A DNA stretch of 64,000 bases from Druceiella hillmani (GCA_039881145.1 JAYKKI010000052.1:14678501-14742500); one strand, 5' to 3'. Positions 12,370 through 26,045 are shown, counted from the first letter of the stretch. Program-made: numbers and translations. Notes: generated from the sequence alone by a model not told the origin.

Positions 12370-12560
12370 AATCTTCACTTTAAAGCTTTTTTTGGTAGCG
12401 CGGCGAGAACACGTGCGGTTCAAGGGGAAAATTTTGAATGAAAATTTTGCAAATTTGCACCCTACCCTATGCAATATTCTGTTTTCTCAAATACGGATCA
12501 AACGCCATGACGCCCCGTATTTAAGACATAATTGGGGTAATTTTCTTATAAAAAATCGAC
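12370..12560. other. GC-richer block with an E-box-like cacgtg
   Basis: ggtagcgcggcgagaacacgtgcggttcaa-type sequence stands out from AT-rich flanks. The 76-codon + strand frame at 12392-12622 runs out of the block into AT-rich DNA and has no recognisable domain. Candidate regulatory element only. Confidence 0.3.
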
Positions 12561-13855
12561 ATATTCATATTTTCACATATATTTCTATTTACATTACCAA
12601 CCGTTTAATACAATTTGAATAAAAGTACTAAAATAACTAAATTTATCCCATTTTTCATTGACATAAAAATTATTATCTGCATTAACATTATTCAAAAGGT
12701 GTTTTGGTTACCTGTTTATGTTGATTAATAGCTTTTATTAGAAAAAAATTACAAAGAAGATCGTAATATTTTATAATATTTCTTAAAATTCAATATTAAA
12801 GGTCATCATATTACAATTATTTCTATAAAAATTCTAATTGAAATATTAAATCATGCACGGGTACGAAATTAAACGCATACAAAAATTACGAAACCGGGAA
12901 CTAGCTAGTATTATCATAGTTTGATAAGATTAACTTTATGTTTACGTGGAGAACAAAATGTAACTACGATAATAAAAATGGAGATGAATTCGAATCGAAA
13001 TTGTTGATTAAATTTGTATTATTATTATTTATATTTACCAATTTTCTACTCATTATTACAATACTAGGGAAATTATTTATTAAACAAATCTAAACAATTT
13101 TAAAAGTTTGCAATATTAAATGTGTTTTTCTCAAGACGCACCACCACACACGGTCCTTCGCTTTTCTAGGTCGTCAGACTATCTGGCTGAGGCCTTCCAT
13201 ACTACACTTCAAGTTTCGTAGCCTCCATTCAAAAACTCGTTGTTAAGTGCTATATGAATTACTTTGTTTCCCCATGAGACTTCCTCTTTTCTGACTTTAT
13301 CTTTCAGAGGCAATCAGATCATAGCTCTATCTGTTACCCGCTGAGCGATACCGAGTGGTCAAGCACATAGGCTAGTAAAGAAAACTAAATAAAACTGATA
13401 GTTCGTCTTGATGTATCACCTCTTGTTGCATGTCTTATTCTGGTTGATACCATTATGATGATTTCATATGGATAAATATGGTAAGAAATTTTGGTGATAA
13501 CAGACACCGGAATTCATCGAAAAAGCCCTTTTTCTTTACTTTTTTTCTTATGTATAAGCAATTACATTCGGCAAAAAATACGTTATAGATACATTAGGTT
13601 TTTTTTATCGATGAGTTCTCTTTAACTAGAACGTGACAATTTATTCTAAAAGTTATGCATGCATCTTTAAGTAAAGTTCTTGCTCCTACCTAAATATATC
13701 TGCCCAAAAATTTAAATTATTAAATAAAATTACTGCTTTTGGACCAAATACAGTTAAATGATTTTAACTATATGAGCCGGTGCTCCAAAGTGCTGTATTA
13801 TTTTTCCCTCAATCTATGTAAGTATTTACGGGTTGAAAACCTGATTACATTTAAT
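12561..13855. other. AT-rich stretch with an unassigned mixed-composition patch near 13.13-13.38 kb
   Basis: The patch at 13130-13380 (ggtcgtcagactatctggctg and flanks) has balanced composition and may be an old transposon fragment. I could not align it to a family by eye. The rest shows nothing. Confidence 0.3.
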
Positions 13856-14110
13856 TAAGACCCAATAATATCAAGGATTCTACTCGAACGCTACGCCGTT
13901 AGGCTAATAGCATTAACTAATCAATATGCTTAGATGTTAGACAATCGCCAGGCTGTACGAGGTATGTCTTTGCCTCGCTTACGCGGCGTATCCAGTACGT
14001 GATTTGTTTTGTGATGAATACGCTGGCGTTCAAAGCGTGTGATCCAATATAATGCCTCCAGCATTGCGCTTCGCTGTGCAGTATGGCGGGTTCATGTTCT
14101 ATTTAGAGTC
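13856..14110. other. GC-richer island, candidate conserved non-coding element
   Basis: Contains acgctacgccgttaggctaa, gcttacgcggcgtatccag and gcattgcgcttcgctgtgca. Stops occur in all frames and no splice pair is seen. It is the penultimate island upstream of the exon at 16460. Confidence 0.35.
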
Positions 14111-15779
14111 ACTGAGTTGCATATTCTATTCGCGGAATCGTTACAATGACATACTTTCTTATCTATTGTGACAGCAACAGCTTGTTTTTTACGATTTATA
14201 CACATTTATACACATACGAATATTTTAATTAACTTTGACTAGCTTTGGTCACGTGGAAAAAGTTAAAGGCAGTAATGAAGTTTGAAATAGCATAAAAGTC
14301 TTAGATGCGCAGAATCGAAGAAATTTCGAATTAAAATCTGTGTCGTATCACTATAGGTCACCGTAGGCTAATATATTGTCGTTATGTAATATTTTATACT
14401 GAGAAAACTTATAGGAATAATTTTTTTAATTTTATAAATGAAATAATTCTACGTTAAATTAAAAAAGTAATCTATGTTTATGTCCATAAAATAGGCTCTA
14501 ATATGCAGGCAAATGATCAAATAATAATGTAGAGAATTACAGTGAAATGCCAAAGACATCGACAATAACGGAACCAAGTATTTTTAACTAAACTAAACAA
14601 TGATGAAACTAAGTATTTTTTAAAATATTATAGTCATAATATTATAAACAAACATATTGTGAGATGAACTGAGTGAAAAAAATACTATGAAATATAACAA
14701 TAAAACCTTATCTAAATCCGTCTGATAACTTCTTACGCGATGGGCTAATAGACATTTAGGGGAAAAACTAAAAAACTTGTGGTTAGCAAATTGCAAGTCA
14801 TTTTGAAGTTAAATATTTCGTAAACGAAGTTTGAGAATTAAAAATAGTAAATGAAATTTCATTTATGTTTTAAAATAAAATAACTTTCCAATAATACCCG
14901 GAAAATAAGATTAGTAAAAAAACTGTACCTTATATTTTTTTTGTAATATTTTGCTACAAATGAATTGAGAACTCAATAAGATATAGCAATTCATTCACAT
15001 AGGTCGGAAGGACATGATGGATCATAAAGTTTTTCTGTTTCATTGTGTTGCCCTGAAAAGTTCATACTTAAACAAATTATTTAATTTTCCAGCAATACTG
15101 CTTTGATTTGATACTCATGTAAATTTTATACATGGAATAATATACTTTTGCTCTAATCCAATTATTTTTTGACCTATTTTTCCTACTTTTATCTTAATCG
15201 CTAGCTTTAGAAAAGCAAAAAACACTAATCTTGTTATTTTAATTTAGAAAATTAATCATAGACTAACTTATCAAAGGTTTCACCGATTTCACTTTGTTCT
15301 ACAGACAATTCAAATACAACAATAATTTCAAGTTCATGACACTTAATACAATAATTTCTCTCAACGACTTATCTGTCAAAGTTCGATCCTCAAAATACGT
15401 CTAATTTCATTTAATATTTAAGAGAATATATGTCCAAGATATTTCATACTCTGTGAAATGTTTTAAAATACAAAATATCGTTTTGATACAAAATATCTGC
15501 CTTGAAAAACAGTTTAAAAGTTAAGTTAAAGTTAACAATGTAGCCTTATAGAGGTTGATATACTTAAATGCTCCCGATTTTTGTCCAATACTTATTATAT
15601 TATTATTAACCATATTACGGGTTGTTATATTAATATTACCTTATAAACTTTTATTTAAATTAAATTGAATCAGTGTACTTGTCCTTGAACACGCAACTCA
15701 AGCAGCAAGTTCATATTACTCCTCAATTATGCCCAATAGGCTTACAGCATCGACTTACAATGCGCTGCATTGAAGTGGT
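14111..15779. other. AT-rich non-coding stretch, nothing recognised
   Basis: Presumed intron or upstream sequence. No motif or repeat beyond low complexity was seen. Confidence 0.45.
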
Positions 15780-16210
15780 TGCATGAACCGACCACATTTC
15801 TCAATGCGGCTTGCTATTTGTAAAACACACATCGTACAAAACGAAAAAACAACCTGCACCTAGACCGCGCACGCTGATCCCGCAATTTTATTCATTAAAT
15901 AATACCATTATTTTCAATTACAAATATCCTTTATTTTTTTCGTGTCGGTGCGCGCGCACAGGAACGCGGCGGCGGCGCGCCGGCTTGCTCGGCCGTAGAT
16001 CATGCCGATGCGCGTCCATTACCGACTTATAAATATTCTTAAACGCTAAATTAAATACGATAAATCATCGGAGGCCACGGGCCGGCGGCGGTCGAGCGGC
16101 CGGCCGCCCATTATCGGTGTTAAAGTAAAGATTGCCCATCGACGAACTTATCGAGCATCCGTGCCGCGCTTGTTTCTCGCGTTCCGTTCAATGTGCGAGC
16201 TTTTGAAACT
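15780..16210. other. Strong GC/CpG-rich island 250 bp upstream of the exon
   Basis: Two dense cores (about 15950-16015 and 16070-16110, with runs such as ggcggcggcgcgccggc and gagcggccggccgccc) are separated by an AT-rich spacer. The second core is nearly self-complementary (cggccggccg). The 73-codon frame over the first core reads as arginine-rich low complexity. Its closeness to the splice acceptor at 16459 makes an intronic enhancer, alternative promoter or conserved element plausible. Nothing in the sequence decides between them. Confidence 0.45.
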
Positions 16211-16459
16211 TGCTCTGATTGCTGATTTTAAAGCTTTCTGCTATCATGGTAATGATTATACATTATTAATTTTTTCCATGTATTTATAACAATGCCTTAC
16301 AGTTTTTTTTATGTGATACCTGTGAAATGATATCGTGGCATCATGTAACGCATAACACTAAAAAATTCTTCAAGAAGTTAAGAAATCCATTTTTCATAAA
16401 ATTCAAATAACAGCGTAACTGAATGCTGATTTATACTTTATTTTTCCCTTTTTTCACAG

Positions 16460-16534
16460 TGCTGGGAGAATTGCGAGCTGCTGCAGTCTAACTTCCAAGT
16501 ATGGGGTTCCATGTGCCAGGAAAAAGAAATTTGC
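16460..16534 (+). CDS. Internal coding exon of an unidentified cysteine-rich, probably extracellular protein
   Basis: The exon is bounded by tttttcccttttttcacag on the left and GTAAGT on the right, close to ideal acceptor and donor sequences. It is exactly 75 bp, giving 25 codons with intron phase 0 on both sides. The frame reads CWENCELLQSNFQVWGSMC, then six more residues ending in Cys, with cysteines spaced C-x3-C-x13-C-x5-C. Such density suggests disulphide bonding and a secreted or cell-surface protein. GC content is far above the flanking introns. I do not recognise the family. The CWENC start loosely recalls the cysteine-rich N-terminal region of anosmin-like proteins, but this is weak and unverified. 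A second frame is also open and gives a low-complexity Lys/Cys peptide; the third has a stop. No neighbouring exon was found in the window, implying introns of many kilobases. Confidence 0.8.
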
Positions 16535-18288
16535 GTAAGTTATTTATTTTCTTATCATTATTTTGTACACATTTCTTGTTTTCAAAATTCAATTACACAG
16601 TGGTAATTCTATAAGTTTTATAATAACATTTATATAGCAGTCATATTAATTCATGAATAACTGTTTTTTTTTAGCTTTTCATTAATCGATGACGATCAAC
16701 AAAACCTTCCAACAATACAAGCCGTATTGTTGTATATTTAAAATAACGTCCTTCATATTAAGAAAATATTTATACATTTAGATACCTTTTTCAAATAGGA
16801 TGTTACGAAAAATTCAACCTATTTACATAACGTGTAGAAATTAATAACAAAACTTCTCCAGGGATGTAAAATATCTCAATAATAGTACGAAATAAATAAA
16901 TTTGCAAGTCGCTCACTTGGAGACCATGAACAAAACATTGAGAACATTTTTTTTTCGGTGTGATATTATTTAAGGAAATAGAAATTTTTTTTCGTAAACC
17001 TATCTACTACTTTTCACACACCCAGGTAGTATTTACTGTAGATTGTTGATATAAATAAGCTATCCAACAGAAATTATTCAAATCCCGTTTAGATTGAAAG
17101 CAACAGTTTTGATATCGAAATAATTTCTAGTTTCAGTTATCAGTTTAATATTTTATAAAACTTTAAGTCTAAAAGTTAAAAAGTAAGTTAAGAATAACGT
17201 TCTGTACGAAATACAAAAATGATCCACTTAAAGTCTTCATTCGATATGCATTTATTGAGACCTCTTTCACAGTCTTCCAAAATTCAAAATGTAACACTTC
17301 GAAAGCTTGTACTTAGATAACTGTAGAGTTTGATTACGCAAAATAATATCCGGAAGAGAAATTAGAATTCTTTTATGTTAATCTGTTGCAAAAGGGAAGC
17401 AAGGAGATAAATTATTTTTAAATCTGGGAATATCATTTATGTAAAAAAAATTACAACAAAAACGATCGTATATTAAAAATTGTGCAAATTTTCTGCAAGT
17501 GTATATTAAAGGAAAACTATAGATCATAGAAATCATCAATGCTAACTTCAAACGAAATACTTATTGCACAAATTTTAACTAATCACTTAACCAGTTTTTA
17601 TTACTTCGTAAGCCATATCTTCTTCGAACTTAAACATTGTCTCTTTCTACTTTCTTCCAAATATTTCTTTTCATGGAACTCCTTAATAATTTTTATCGCC
17701 CTTGTATATTTTGAAAAAGAAATAGTATACAATATAGTAGCTGAAACCTACGAATAATTTGCCATACATGTTAGTTAAACAGGTTGTCAATAGATGGTGT
17801 TGTTTACTATATAAACACCTTTGAGAAATAATATGTATAGATGTTATTCATAAAATTTAATAAACGAATTTTAAATTCTTGAATGGTCAACATTTACACA
17901 TATATTTCTTATACTAGATTTTGCCAGTGGGTTCACTGACATAGTATTAATATAGTGTAAAAACCTTTTATTTAAAGAAACAGATGTAGATCTCAATAAG
18001 TGCAGTAACGTATTTACGAGGTAAATATTATTTTGAACATAAACTTCCAGTTCTCACTTTTAACGTTTATTATGCTGCAGTGCAGTGTGCCATCATATTT
18101 TTCTTTCCGGAACAGAATTATTATTTTTTCAAAAATAAGTTCCTGAAGATAAATACACAATAATTTATCAAGGCAACATGCTGACATAGGTTTCATTGTT
18201 TGATGTTATCACCTCAATTCGACACGTTTAAAACTGCTTACCAGTTTCCAATGCTAAATTCTAATATTTCTTTATACAACTCTTCAAA
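16535..18288 (+). other. Presumed intron downstream of the cysteine-rich exon
   Basis: Starts with the donor GTAAGT and is uniformly AT-rich. No matching coding exon was found. The 72-codon frame at 17539-17757 is hydrophobic and unrecognised, typical of AT-rich chance frames. Confidence 0.5.
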
Positions 18289-18418
<130 letters not shown>

Positions 18419-20045
18419 GGCGCAAATAGAATGAATACTTTTTCACAATCTTACGTACTTGTACCTCTTATGAGGCTTGAATTTGATATCAAAGAAATAT
18501 ATGTAAGAAAGGAAACAGAGAAACTCCATTTGAATTTGGAAAAGTATGTATTTTGCTCCAGTTTAAACGTGCATTGCCATGAAAATGATTAGAAATCATC
18601 ACATTAGTCATTTTCCGTATAAAAATATTATTTACAACAGGCTGGATCTGGAATTTGTGCAATTTATAAATGAACGCCTTATCAACGTGTATATAGAATT
18701 GATAGTTTCCTCGGTGGATTGTTTAGATCTATAATTCCTTTATTATCGAGTGGTACTAAAACCATTGAAAACGAGGTGATGAGATCGAGTGTGGGGTTAA
18801 TCAATGATACGGTAAATTCACACCCTGCAGATGAGTCAATAAACAAACAACTTCATGGAGTAACTAGCAATTTAAAACGTATAAAATAAAAAATATGATG
18901 AAAAGCTCTGGTTATAAAAAAAAACAGGAAAGACCAAACTCATTCAAGCATTACATACGAAATTGAGAGGTGGTAAAAGAATAAAAAGAAAAGAAAATTT
19001 TGATATTTTTTATGAATAAATAATGTCGTTTTTTACATAATCAATCATGTGAATGCATTAAGTCTGAATTAGCGTTATTTTTAAATTATATCTATATTTT
19101 TCCCTTTCCTCGCTAGTGACGCTATATCAAAGCTAGTGTTTATAATATATTAAAACATGTTTCACATTTTGGATCGAATATGAATTCCAGTTGAGTGCAT
19201 AATAATAATTTTTAATGCAACATTGAATGCAATTCCAAACTTACCGTTGAGTGGCAGATTTTCGAAACTTCCCATGAGAAATTCCAAATTTTCATTTAAA
19301 ACGAGCGAAGAGATTTTAAAAGTGTATTTTAAATTTAGAACTTCCGCTTGCAATTCAGTAGATTGAGCCATGCGTTTTATTTGCATCCTCGCATGGCAAT
19401 GCACTTTGGAAGTACATTCTCTTGCAATATTTTTGCATATGAAAAATATCGCAGCAGTGCTAAGTACATTTGTATATTCAGAATAAAGCAATGGAAAATG
19501 CTCTGGAGGCTTTCAATATGAAATCGTTTATAAATATTATGGAGGACATATATCTGTGTATTCGTTTCCTTATCCGGTTTTCAAGTAAATGAAGTTCTTG
19601 GTTTAGAGTGGATTTTTATAGTGACGTTTTATTTTATCTTATGTTACAGTTGAACTTTTGTACGCAACTTAGCTTGTAATGAAGTTCAATTAATTTAATT
19701 ATGTGAAATGTTAGTCTCTTAAAGACATAGCTTGACGATTAATATCCTCATCATTTCTAAAAATTGTATTGGTAAAACTGACAATCTTAATCTATTACTT
19801 TTAAATAAAAAGGGTCCAAATACAAATTATTGTTTTTATAATGTTGTCCATATATCTGTCCATTTAGCAGTCAAAAACCTCTATCTCGTAAACAAAAATA
19901 ACCGCAGCCTTTAAATTTACTCATAACATCTAGTATTTAGGAACTTCTCCAATTCTTCCAGAAAAGATTAGCCCAAACCTCGTGTTTCTCCATCCTCCTC
20001 AATGACGCCGAAACCTAGATAATTTCTTCGGAGAGGAAAAACAGA
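18419..20045. other. AT-rich stretch with a 109-codon minus-strand frame
   Basis: The minus-strand frame at 19491-19162 is long for this composition. It contains a perfect donor, gtaagt (minus strand, 19244-19239), after 82 codons, so a first exon with phase-1 exit can be drawn. No domain, signal peptide or acceptor-bearing partner exon is recognisable. Chance remains likely. Confidence 0.25.
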
Positions 20046-20049
20046 AACG

Positions 20050-20430
20050 TCCTGGAAATGTGATACTGGTGAAGTATGTTATGTTAACCCTGGCTGGGAA
20101 AACAAATAAATCTTTTCTCAAAAACAAGGAATTAAAACAAGACACTCAACAACTAGTAAAACAAAATTCTTTGATATTTCTGTCATGTAACACGAGCATA
20201 CCCAGATAATCTGAAAAAACGTTTAATAGTTGGTAAAGTCGAGGGGAAGCGACCAAGAGGGCGAATATCTAAGGGTAATCAAATCAAATAAAACTACTCA
20301 CAGATGTCTTGGTAATAGCGGCTTTAAGACAGGCCGAGGGCAGATAAAATAGAAAAGAAGCACTTCGTAGGGTAATGGAAGAGTTTCCAAAATCACATGG
20401 CTTTCTGCATAGTATGAGCGAGAAGAAAAG
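20050..20430 (+). pseudogene. Relic of the C-terminal end of an RTE-type non-LTR retrotransposon ORF
   Basis: Fragments in shifting frames match the conserved C-terminal end found in many RTE-type reverse transcriptases. One is LEM-stop-YW-stop-SML at about 20052. Another is HVTRAYPDNLKKRLIVG at about 20190-20240, followed by KVEGKRPRGR. A third is RQAEGR-stop-NRKEALRRV near 20330. Known elements show LEMWCWRRML, GHV.R and GKR.RGR in this order. Several stops and frame changes show it is dead. The upstream reverse transcriptase domain is not present, consistent with a 5'-truncated or eroded insertion. The clade assignment is from motif memory. Confidence 0.75.
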
Positions 20431-20584
20431 GAAAAGTAGTACTTTTATCTAAAACCTAATATCATTTTTAAAACTATAATTTAATATCCTCCCCGTGAAT
20501 AAAAAGGAACGGGGTGAAAAGTATCAATTGGTTTAGGAGAATCGGATGTCATTGAAACCCGTTCTTTAAATAAAGTAAAACCAT

Positions 20585-20705
20585 TGTTTAGGTTTCCGTA
20601 ATCAAATAGTGAAAAAAGGAACCCTTATAACTTTGTCATATTTATCTGTCCCTCCGCATATCACAGCATCATAACTCTGTCAATTTAAATCCGATCGTGA
20701 TGAAA
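20585..20705 (-). repeat. Dispersed repeat with 'accctaaaaa' tail, minus strand
   Basis: Read on the minus strand it gives tttcatcacgatcgg-like sequence, then gggacagata, atgacaaagttataagggtt, ccttttttcacta and cggaaacctaaaca. These are the same landmarks in the same order as the copies near 53.0, 59.6, 60.1 and 62.7 kb. Confidence 0.75.
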
Positions 20706-21063
20706 TAAAGAAATACGTTGAGGTACGCCAATATGTAAAAATACGCTTTAATTTTAATTGTTTTTTTTTTATAAAGTTCCCCAAACTTAATACGTATAGA
20801 TGAAAAACGTGAATATTATCGAGTAAGAAGCAATGGAAAAGATCATTTAAAATAAAATAAAAAATATTATCATACGTTTTTTTTTTATTTGGCTGGATTT
20901 GCCTCCGTCGCTGGATGTGACTGACCAAGGAATCAAATATTGTGCGCATGTGTATGTACCCACAATTTTAGCTCTGTTTTCGGAAAATCTAAAGAAAAAT
21001 TCCGATACCGGCATATAGTAAACACCGCAACAGAAAATCATTCTGATTAACTTGCATTAATAA

Positions 21064-21126
<63 letters not shown>
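21064..21126. repeat. (TA)n microsatellite
   Basis: About 31 uninterrupted TA units. Confidence 0.97.
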
Positions 21127-21127
<1 letters not shown>

Positions 21128-23109
21128 GAAAACAGGTTAGTCCTCTTAAACCTATAAGTCATTTACTAGGAAATAGATTAGTAGATTAGAACAATATTAT
21201 TAATATGCGAGTACAAGACCCTAGTAGTGTAAGTTATAATCATACCTAACAAGTTTGTTACACAAAACAAAACAACTGTTAACAAGTTAGTTTAAATTTA
21301 AAAGTTACAATAAAAAGTTAGTTTTGAACCTCTTTCCATTTTTTTTGTGAGCTCTATATCAAAAATAGCAATATCTAGGAGGCTGCAATTTATCTCCAAT
21401 ACTAAAAATACCTAGTTGTCAAAGGAATCTTCCTAGCTCGTCTTGCATTCGCTCTTAATATGTTTTTTTAAGAATTTATTAATCCTTTAATTAAACATAA
21501 CCTCTATAGATTAGTCTACACATAAAGGATCAAAAGATCTGTGAACATATTAATGCAGATCATTTAACAATTTTACTCAGCTAAAATGACAAATAAAACT
21601 ATTTTGAAAAACCCGTTCTAAGCTTCTTTACCTTCCAATATAAATGAAAAACAAAAGCTTCATTAATATTCGATACTAGAACTTTCCCTGGCGACTTCAT
21701 ACGCGCAGAACTTGTATGATTATATTCTACACTTGTGCGCGTCCTTATTCCAACAAGCCCCTGCTGTCGACGTCACACCTCGTTTGTCAAGCACCATTTC
21801 ATTTTTGATTATCCAAAAATACTGTCATATCTTTTGAATTAATTATTCAAATGACATGCGGTTAAGATAATTATTTATATACATACAACACTGATGTCGT
21901 TTATTTAGTTTATTCCATAAAGACAACTTTTTAAATAGCGAAATCGAGCTTTAAAATTCTTGATAATTTTATTATATCTTTTAATCATAAATACAAATAT
22001 TACATACTCTCAATAAAAAATAGACGTAAAATATCAAGAAAATTGTTTACATTGAGATACATAATTTGTTCGTACATTACGAGTAAATGATTACTTATAT
22101 AACGGTTTACCCAGCGAAAGCCAAGAGAACAGTCAACTTAGTCATTTTTCTGCCGTTTGATTTACCAATACTACTATATCTTACGAATCTCTAAACTCTA
22201 AACCTATCTAAAATAAATAAATGAAATAAACCTATCCGAATCTCTGTATCTATCTAAAATAATGTACTTTTCTAAAAGTAAAAAATGTTTGAATTGGTCT
22301 AATAGTTTTCGAGTTTACTTTTTACAAATGAATTAAACTGTATTTGGCAATTTTCTTTACTAGTGCATATTTTTTTACAGGTAATAAATTATGGAGTAAC
22401 GTGAAATAAAATTGCTTATAATAATTACTTACGAACACTATTTCTTTAAAACATAACACAAAATTAATTTCAAGAATTAATACATTAAAATATTATCAGT
22501 CTTTACAGACACGCTCTAAATAGTATTGACATTTAAACGACCTTTGTCTTGCACTTGTGTACATTTGTTTTTATGTCAAATTTAAACTTGACAATTAATA
22601 CAATTGATGGAATTTAAATAAAGAACCAAATATAATTCTGACCTCTATTATTGAATCCCACATTTGTAAATAGCAGAAACCGGTCTAATATCGAATAAAT
22701 CGAAGCGTAAGGATGCATACTTATATGTAAAGATTGAATTAAGTAGCAGTACAGTAGAAAACTTCTTGTCGATTGTTAAATACATTTAATAACGCAAAAT
22801 ATTACTTAGCTTTATTATAACATACGACCTTCTGTCTCAGTGTCGTAAGCTTAAGAAAAGATAGAAAGTGGAGGATCAATAATTTCATGACTTATCAAGA
22901 AATTTTGTTAATTATCTTGTAGATTTCTTGAAAAAAAAACAGGACAAACCGTGCTGGTCTGTAAATAAGCAAACCTAGCACGATTTCGGACCTCTGGGTA
23001 TTAAAACTTAAAAATTAAACATCAAGACGTCACACAATGAAGATACTAGAAACAATGATAATTAACCAGCCCAAATTTCATGAAGGTAATTTTTACGCGA
23101 AATCATAAA
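21127..23109. other. AT-rich non-coding stretch, nothing recognised
   Basis: A small mixed-composition patch near 21690-21790 contains cgcgcagaacttg and gtcgacgtcac. Otherwise low-complexity AT-rich DNA with no supported feature. Confidence 0.4.
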
Positions 23110-23470
23110 AAAATTATGACCCTCCCACCCTGCATCGCGAGGCGAAATTTAATCGCGCCAAATCCCTGATTTCATCAATTTATTAACGCAGTAAAGCCTT
23201 ACAGGGCTGAGCAAGTCGGAATCTAAAGGCGGGCGGTAACATTACTGATTGCAGTAAGGTTCAGTTGGTATCCGTGCCGAGTGCCGCATTCGCGCCATTC
23301 GGGGCGCCGTTACGTTGTCTGACTGCGTGGCTGTGCCCGTGATTGGGCGGGAAATGAGAATTTTCCACGCCCTCGCCCATTATTTTATTTCAATTCGCCG
23401 TTTTATTACTTTCTCATCTGAATGTAACGGCCTGTGCAATTTTGGTGGTTTAATTATGCATTGATGTAGG
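23110..23470. other. GC-rich island, candidate conserved non-coding element
   Basis: A 350-bp block with gcatcgcgaggcgaaattta, cgccattcggggcgccgtta and cgtgattgggcgggaaatg, mixing GC-rich cores with ATTA-type homeodomain-like cores (tttattaacg, cattattttatttc, tttaattatgcattg). No open frame spans it. The composition contrast and motif mix resemble developmental enhancers. Conservation was not testable here. Confidence 0.45.
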
Positions 23471-26045
23471 AAGAGTGCTCGAAAATGGATATCAAATGGA
23501 GAAACTAGTTAATTTTACAAAATCTTTAGCTTTCTTTCCTTAAATTCCAAATTAATGAACCAAGAGAGCATTCGTGTGACATTTCTAATATCTTCTATAT
23601 TGATCCCTAACTGAAGTCAGGTTGAGGGCAACCCCGAAGTCAATATGCTACTGTGGCTGCTGCTCAAACTTTTTGAACGAAATTTCTTTATTCTTTTCGA
23701 TACTTGATGCTTTTTCTTCCATGGACAGTTTATCAGATAGAATTATTTCTTAAGGTCTTCCCCGAAGGAAATAATTCCTTCTTATTTTTCTTGACGCTGA
23801 GCACTAAACTTTCTATCAGTAGGACTCAATTTTCAAAAGATATTGGGTCGCACTTTCCTGATTCGAGATTTCCGGGTTCAAGTTTTCATTCGGCATACAT
23901 ATTCAAACTACCTGAAGTGTTGTTATTGTACTTTGATTGAATTTAGTATGGCTATTTGTTGAATTCCAAATATTTTACAAGCGTTTTTATGTTCATTCGT
24001 AGTCCGTTTTATGTAAATCTTCTTTGCATATAAGGGATATTTATGTATTATGATTAAATATTAACATCATTTATTAAAGGTTTTAAGAAATGTTTTGAAA
24101 TACATGTCAGGAAAGCGTATCCAATTTCGTAATTGTAGAAAAATCTCCAAACTTTATTTGTTGATCTGAAGATACTTCTAAAAATCTCGTTATATCCTGA
24201 AAATATTTGAAAATATTACGTAATTAGTTTCTTTCGGCCTTGTTTAATTTGTTGTTAACAGCGGCTTTATTCCCCAGATCGATATGACCATTAAATATTT
24301 TATGTTATTTGCGAGTTACTTTCTTTAGCGCATAAGTTACGTTTATACCTTAAAATTATCCTTGACCAGGACAAAGTAACTTATATTTCAGCTTGCACTT
24401 TATGCTGAATTGCTGTACCAATCTCGACTATTTCTATATTAGTTCTTAAGCCACACTCAGTTCTTGCACTCGTGATATATTTTAATGAAGAAAAAATATA
24501 GTTGAGATACTAATTTATTTATAATATATATAAATAACCCAATATCAGGTGTGCGCCAGGCATATTTTTTTTTTTAATAATAAAACATTACTTAAAAAAT
24601 ATTAATAAAATTTCATGTATTCAATTTATTTTTCTAAGATTGTTATGGAAAATAACAAGGTTAGATGAATTGACTAGTGCATGTACATCATTTATTGGTA
24701 CCGCGCTACCCGCCTTGCTGCACAAATTTTACCCTACACGTAAAATCATTAAGAAACATTTCGGTAATACATCCTTGTAAATTTTTAATACATTCATTAA
24801 ATACAGCCTCATTATTACATACAATAATAAATACAACTTCGTTAATACATCATTCGTTGCTATACCGTTAATTAATTCACTAAGTGCATCATCGTGTATA
24901 CGATTTGAGGATCCCGTACTTCAAAAGGAAATGACAGAGTCCTTACAACATCTCTCACGTGTCCATCCATCTATTCGCAAGTCGTTAGTGTTTATATCAA
25001 AAGTGTTTTTTTAGAACTGTGAAATAAAAGAACAAGTTAAAAGATTTCAAAATTATTTTCTCCACAATTTTTTTGTATGGAAATTCATGGCTGAAAATCT
25101 GCACAAAAATAAGTACACACACCTCGCCTGACACTACCAAAAGTACTAAAGTCAAAATAATGAATGTGTTATTATAAGTTTTTCAGAATCTTTAACGATA
25201 ATTCTAAGATTCACAATTTTAAATAGTTAGGATATTTTTACGCCTGTGAAAGATATATTAGGCAAAATATTTACATGGCGAAAAAGAATATTAATATTTA
25301 TAAATAGTTTAACAAAAATATTATATGTACTTAAATGTTTATATATGCCTAAATATGTACGGTATCGGTTTAAAAATATTACGAAGTTGGCTTCTTTTGG
25401 CCTTGTTTAATTTGTTGTTTGTTGATTACTGTCAAAAAAATTTTGTTGATTACTGTCAAAGAAATGGCTAAATTTTAAACTTGAATTCCACAAAAGTATT
25501 GCACTAATTTTGACTGCGCAAGACATTCCTACAGCAAAACTAAATTTGTAACGGTTTATTTATTACATACCTAGGTAAATTTTAAAATCATCCCAAAACA
25601 AGTTAAACTCAGTTACTAATTATAATGCCAACAAAACTGTGTGGAAACGAAAGACGAAAGATTGAAATTATGTTACATTCTTTTTTAACTTTACAAATTG
25701 TATTATTATTTTAAAAGAATAAACATACTACGTATATACAATTAGTATTTCGAATTTTATATTTTAATATAAAACCTAATCTAACGAAACCCAACTAACC
25801 TAATCCTACCAACATAAAACGCAGGACATACACGTACACACAAGAGTGTGTATATAATTAATGAATAATAATTTATAAATAAAACCAGATAAAAGAAAGA
25901 AAATGAAAATATTTAATTTAGGGATGTACAATGATGCTATTCTAATCATTGAAATTTGAAAAAAGTACGCTAGAAAATGTTTATTTTATATTTTATTTCA
26001 TTATCACGATTAATATTTAAAAACCCCTTTGTAGAACCCCTTAAT
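23471..26045. other. AT-rich stretch with minor short repeats
   Basis: ggccttgtttaatttgttgtt occurs at about 24238 and again near 25402 with related flanks (about 45 bp in all). A 23-bp duplication (gttgattactgtcaaa) lies at about 25420-25462. No gene was recognised. Confidence 0.5.

Noticed and set aside
13130..13380. Possible LINE C-terminal fragment on the minus strand
   Set aside because: Translated fragments did not reproduce the ordered motifs seen at 20.05 and 59.7 kb.
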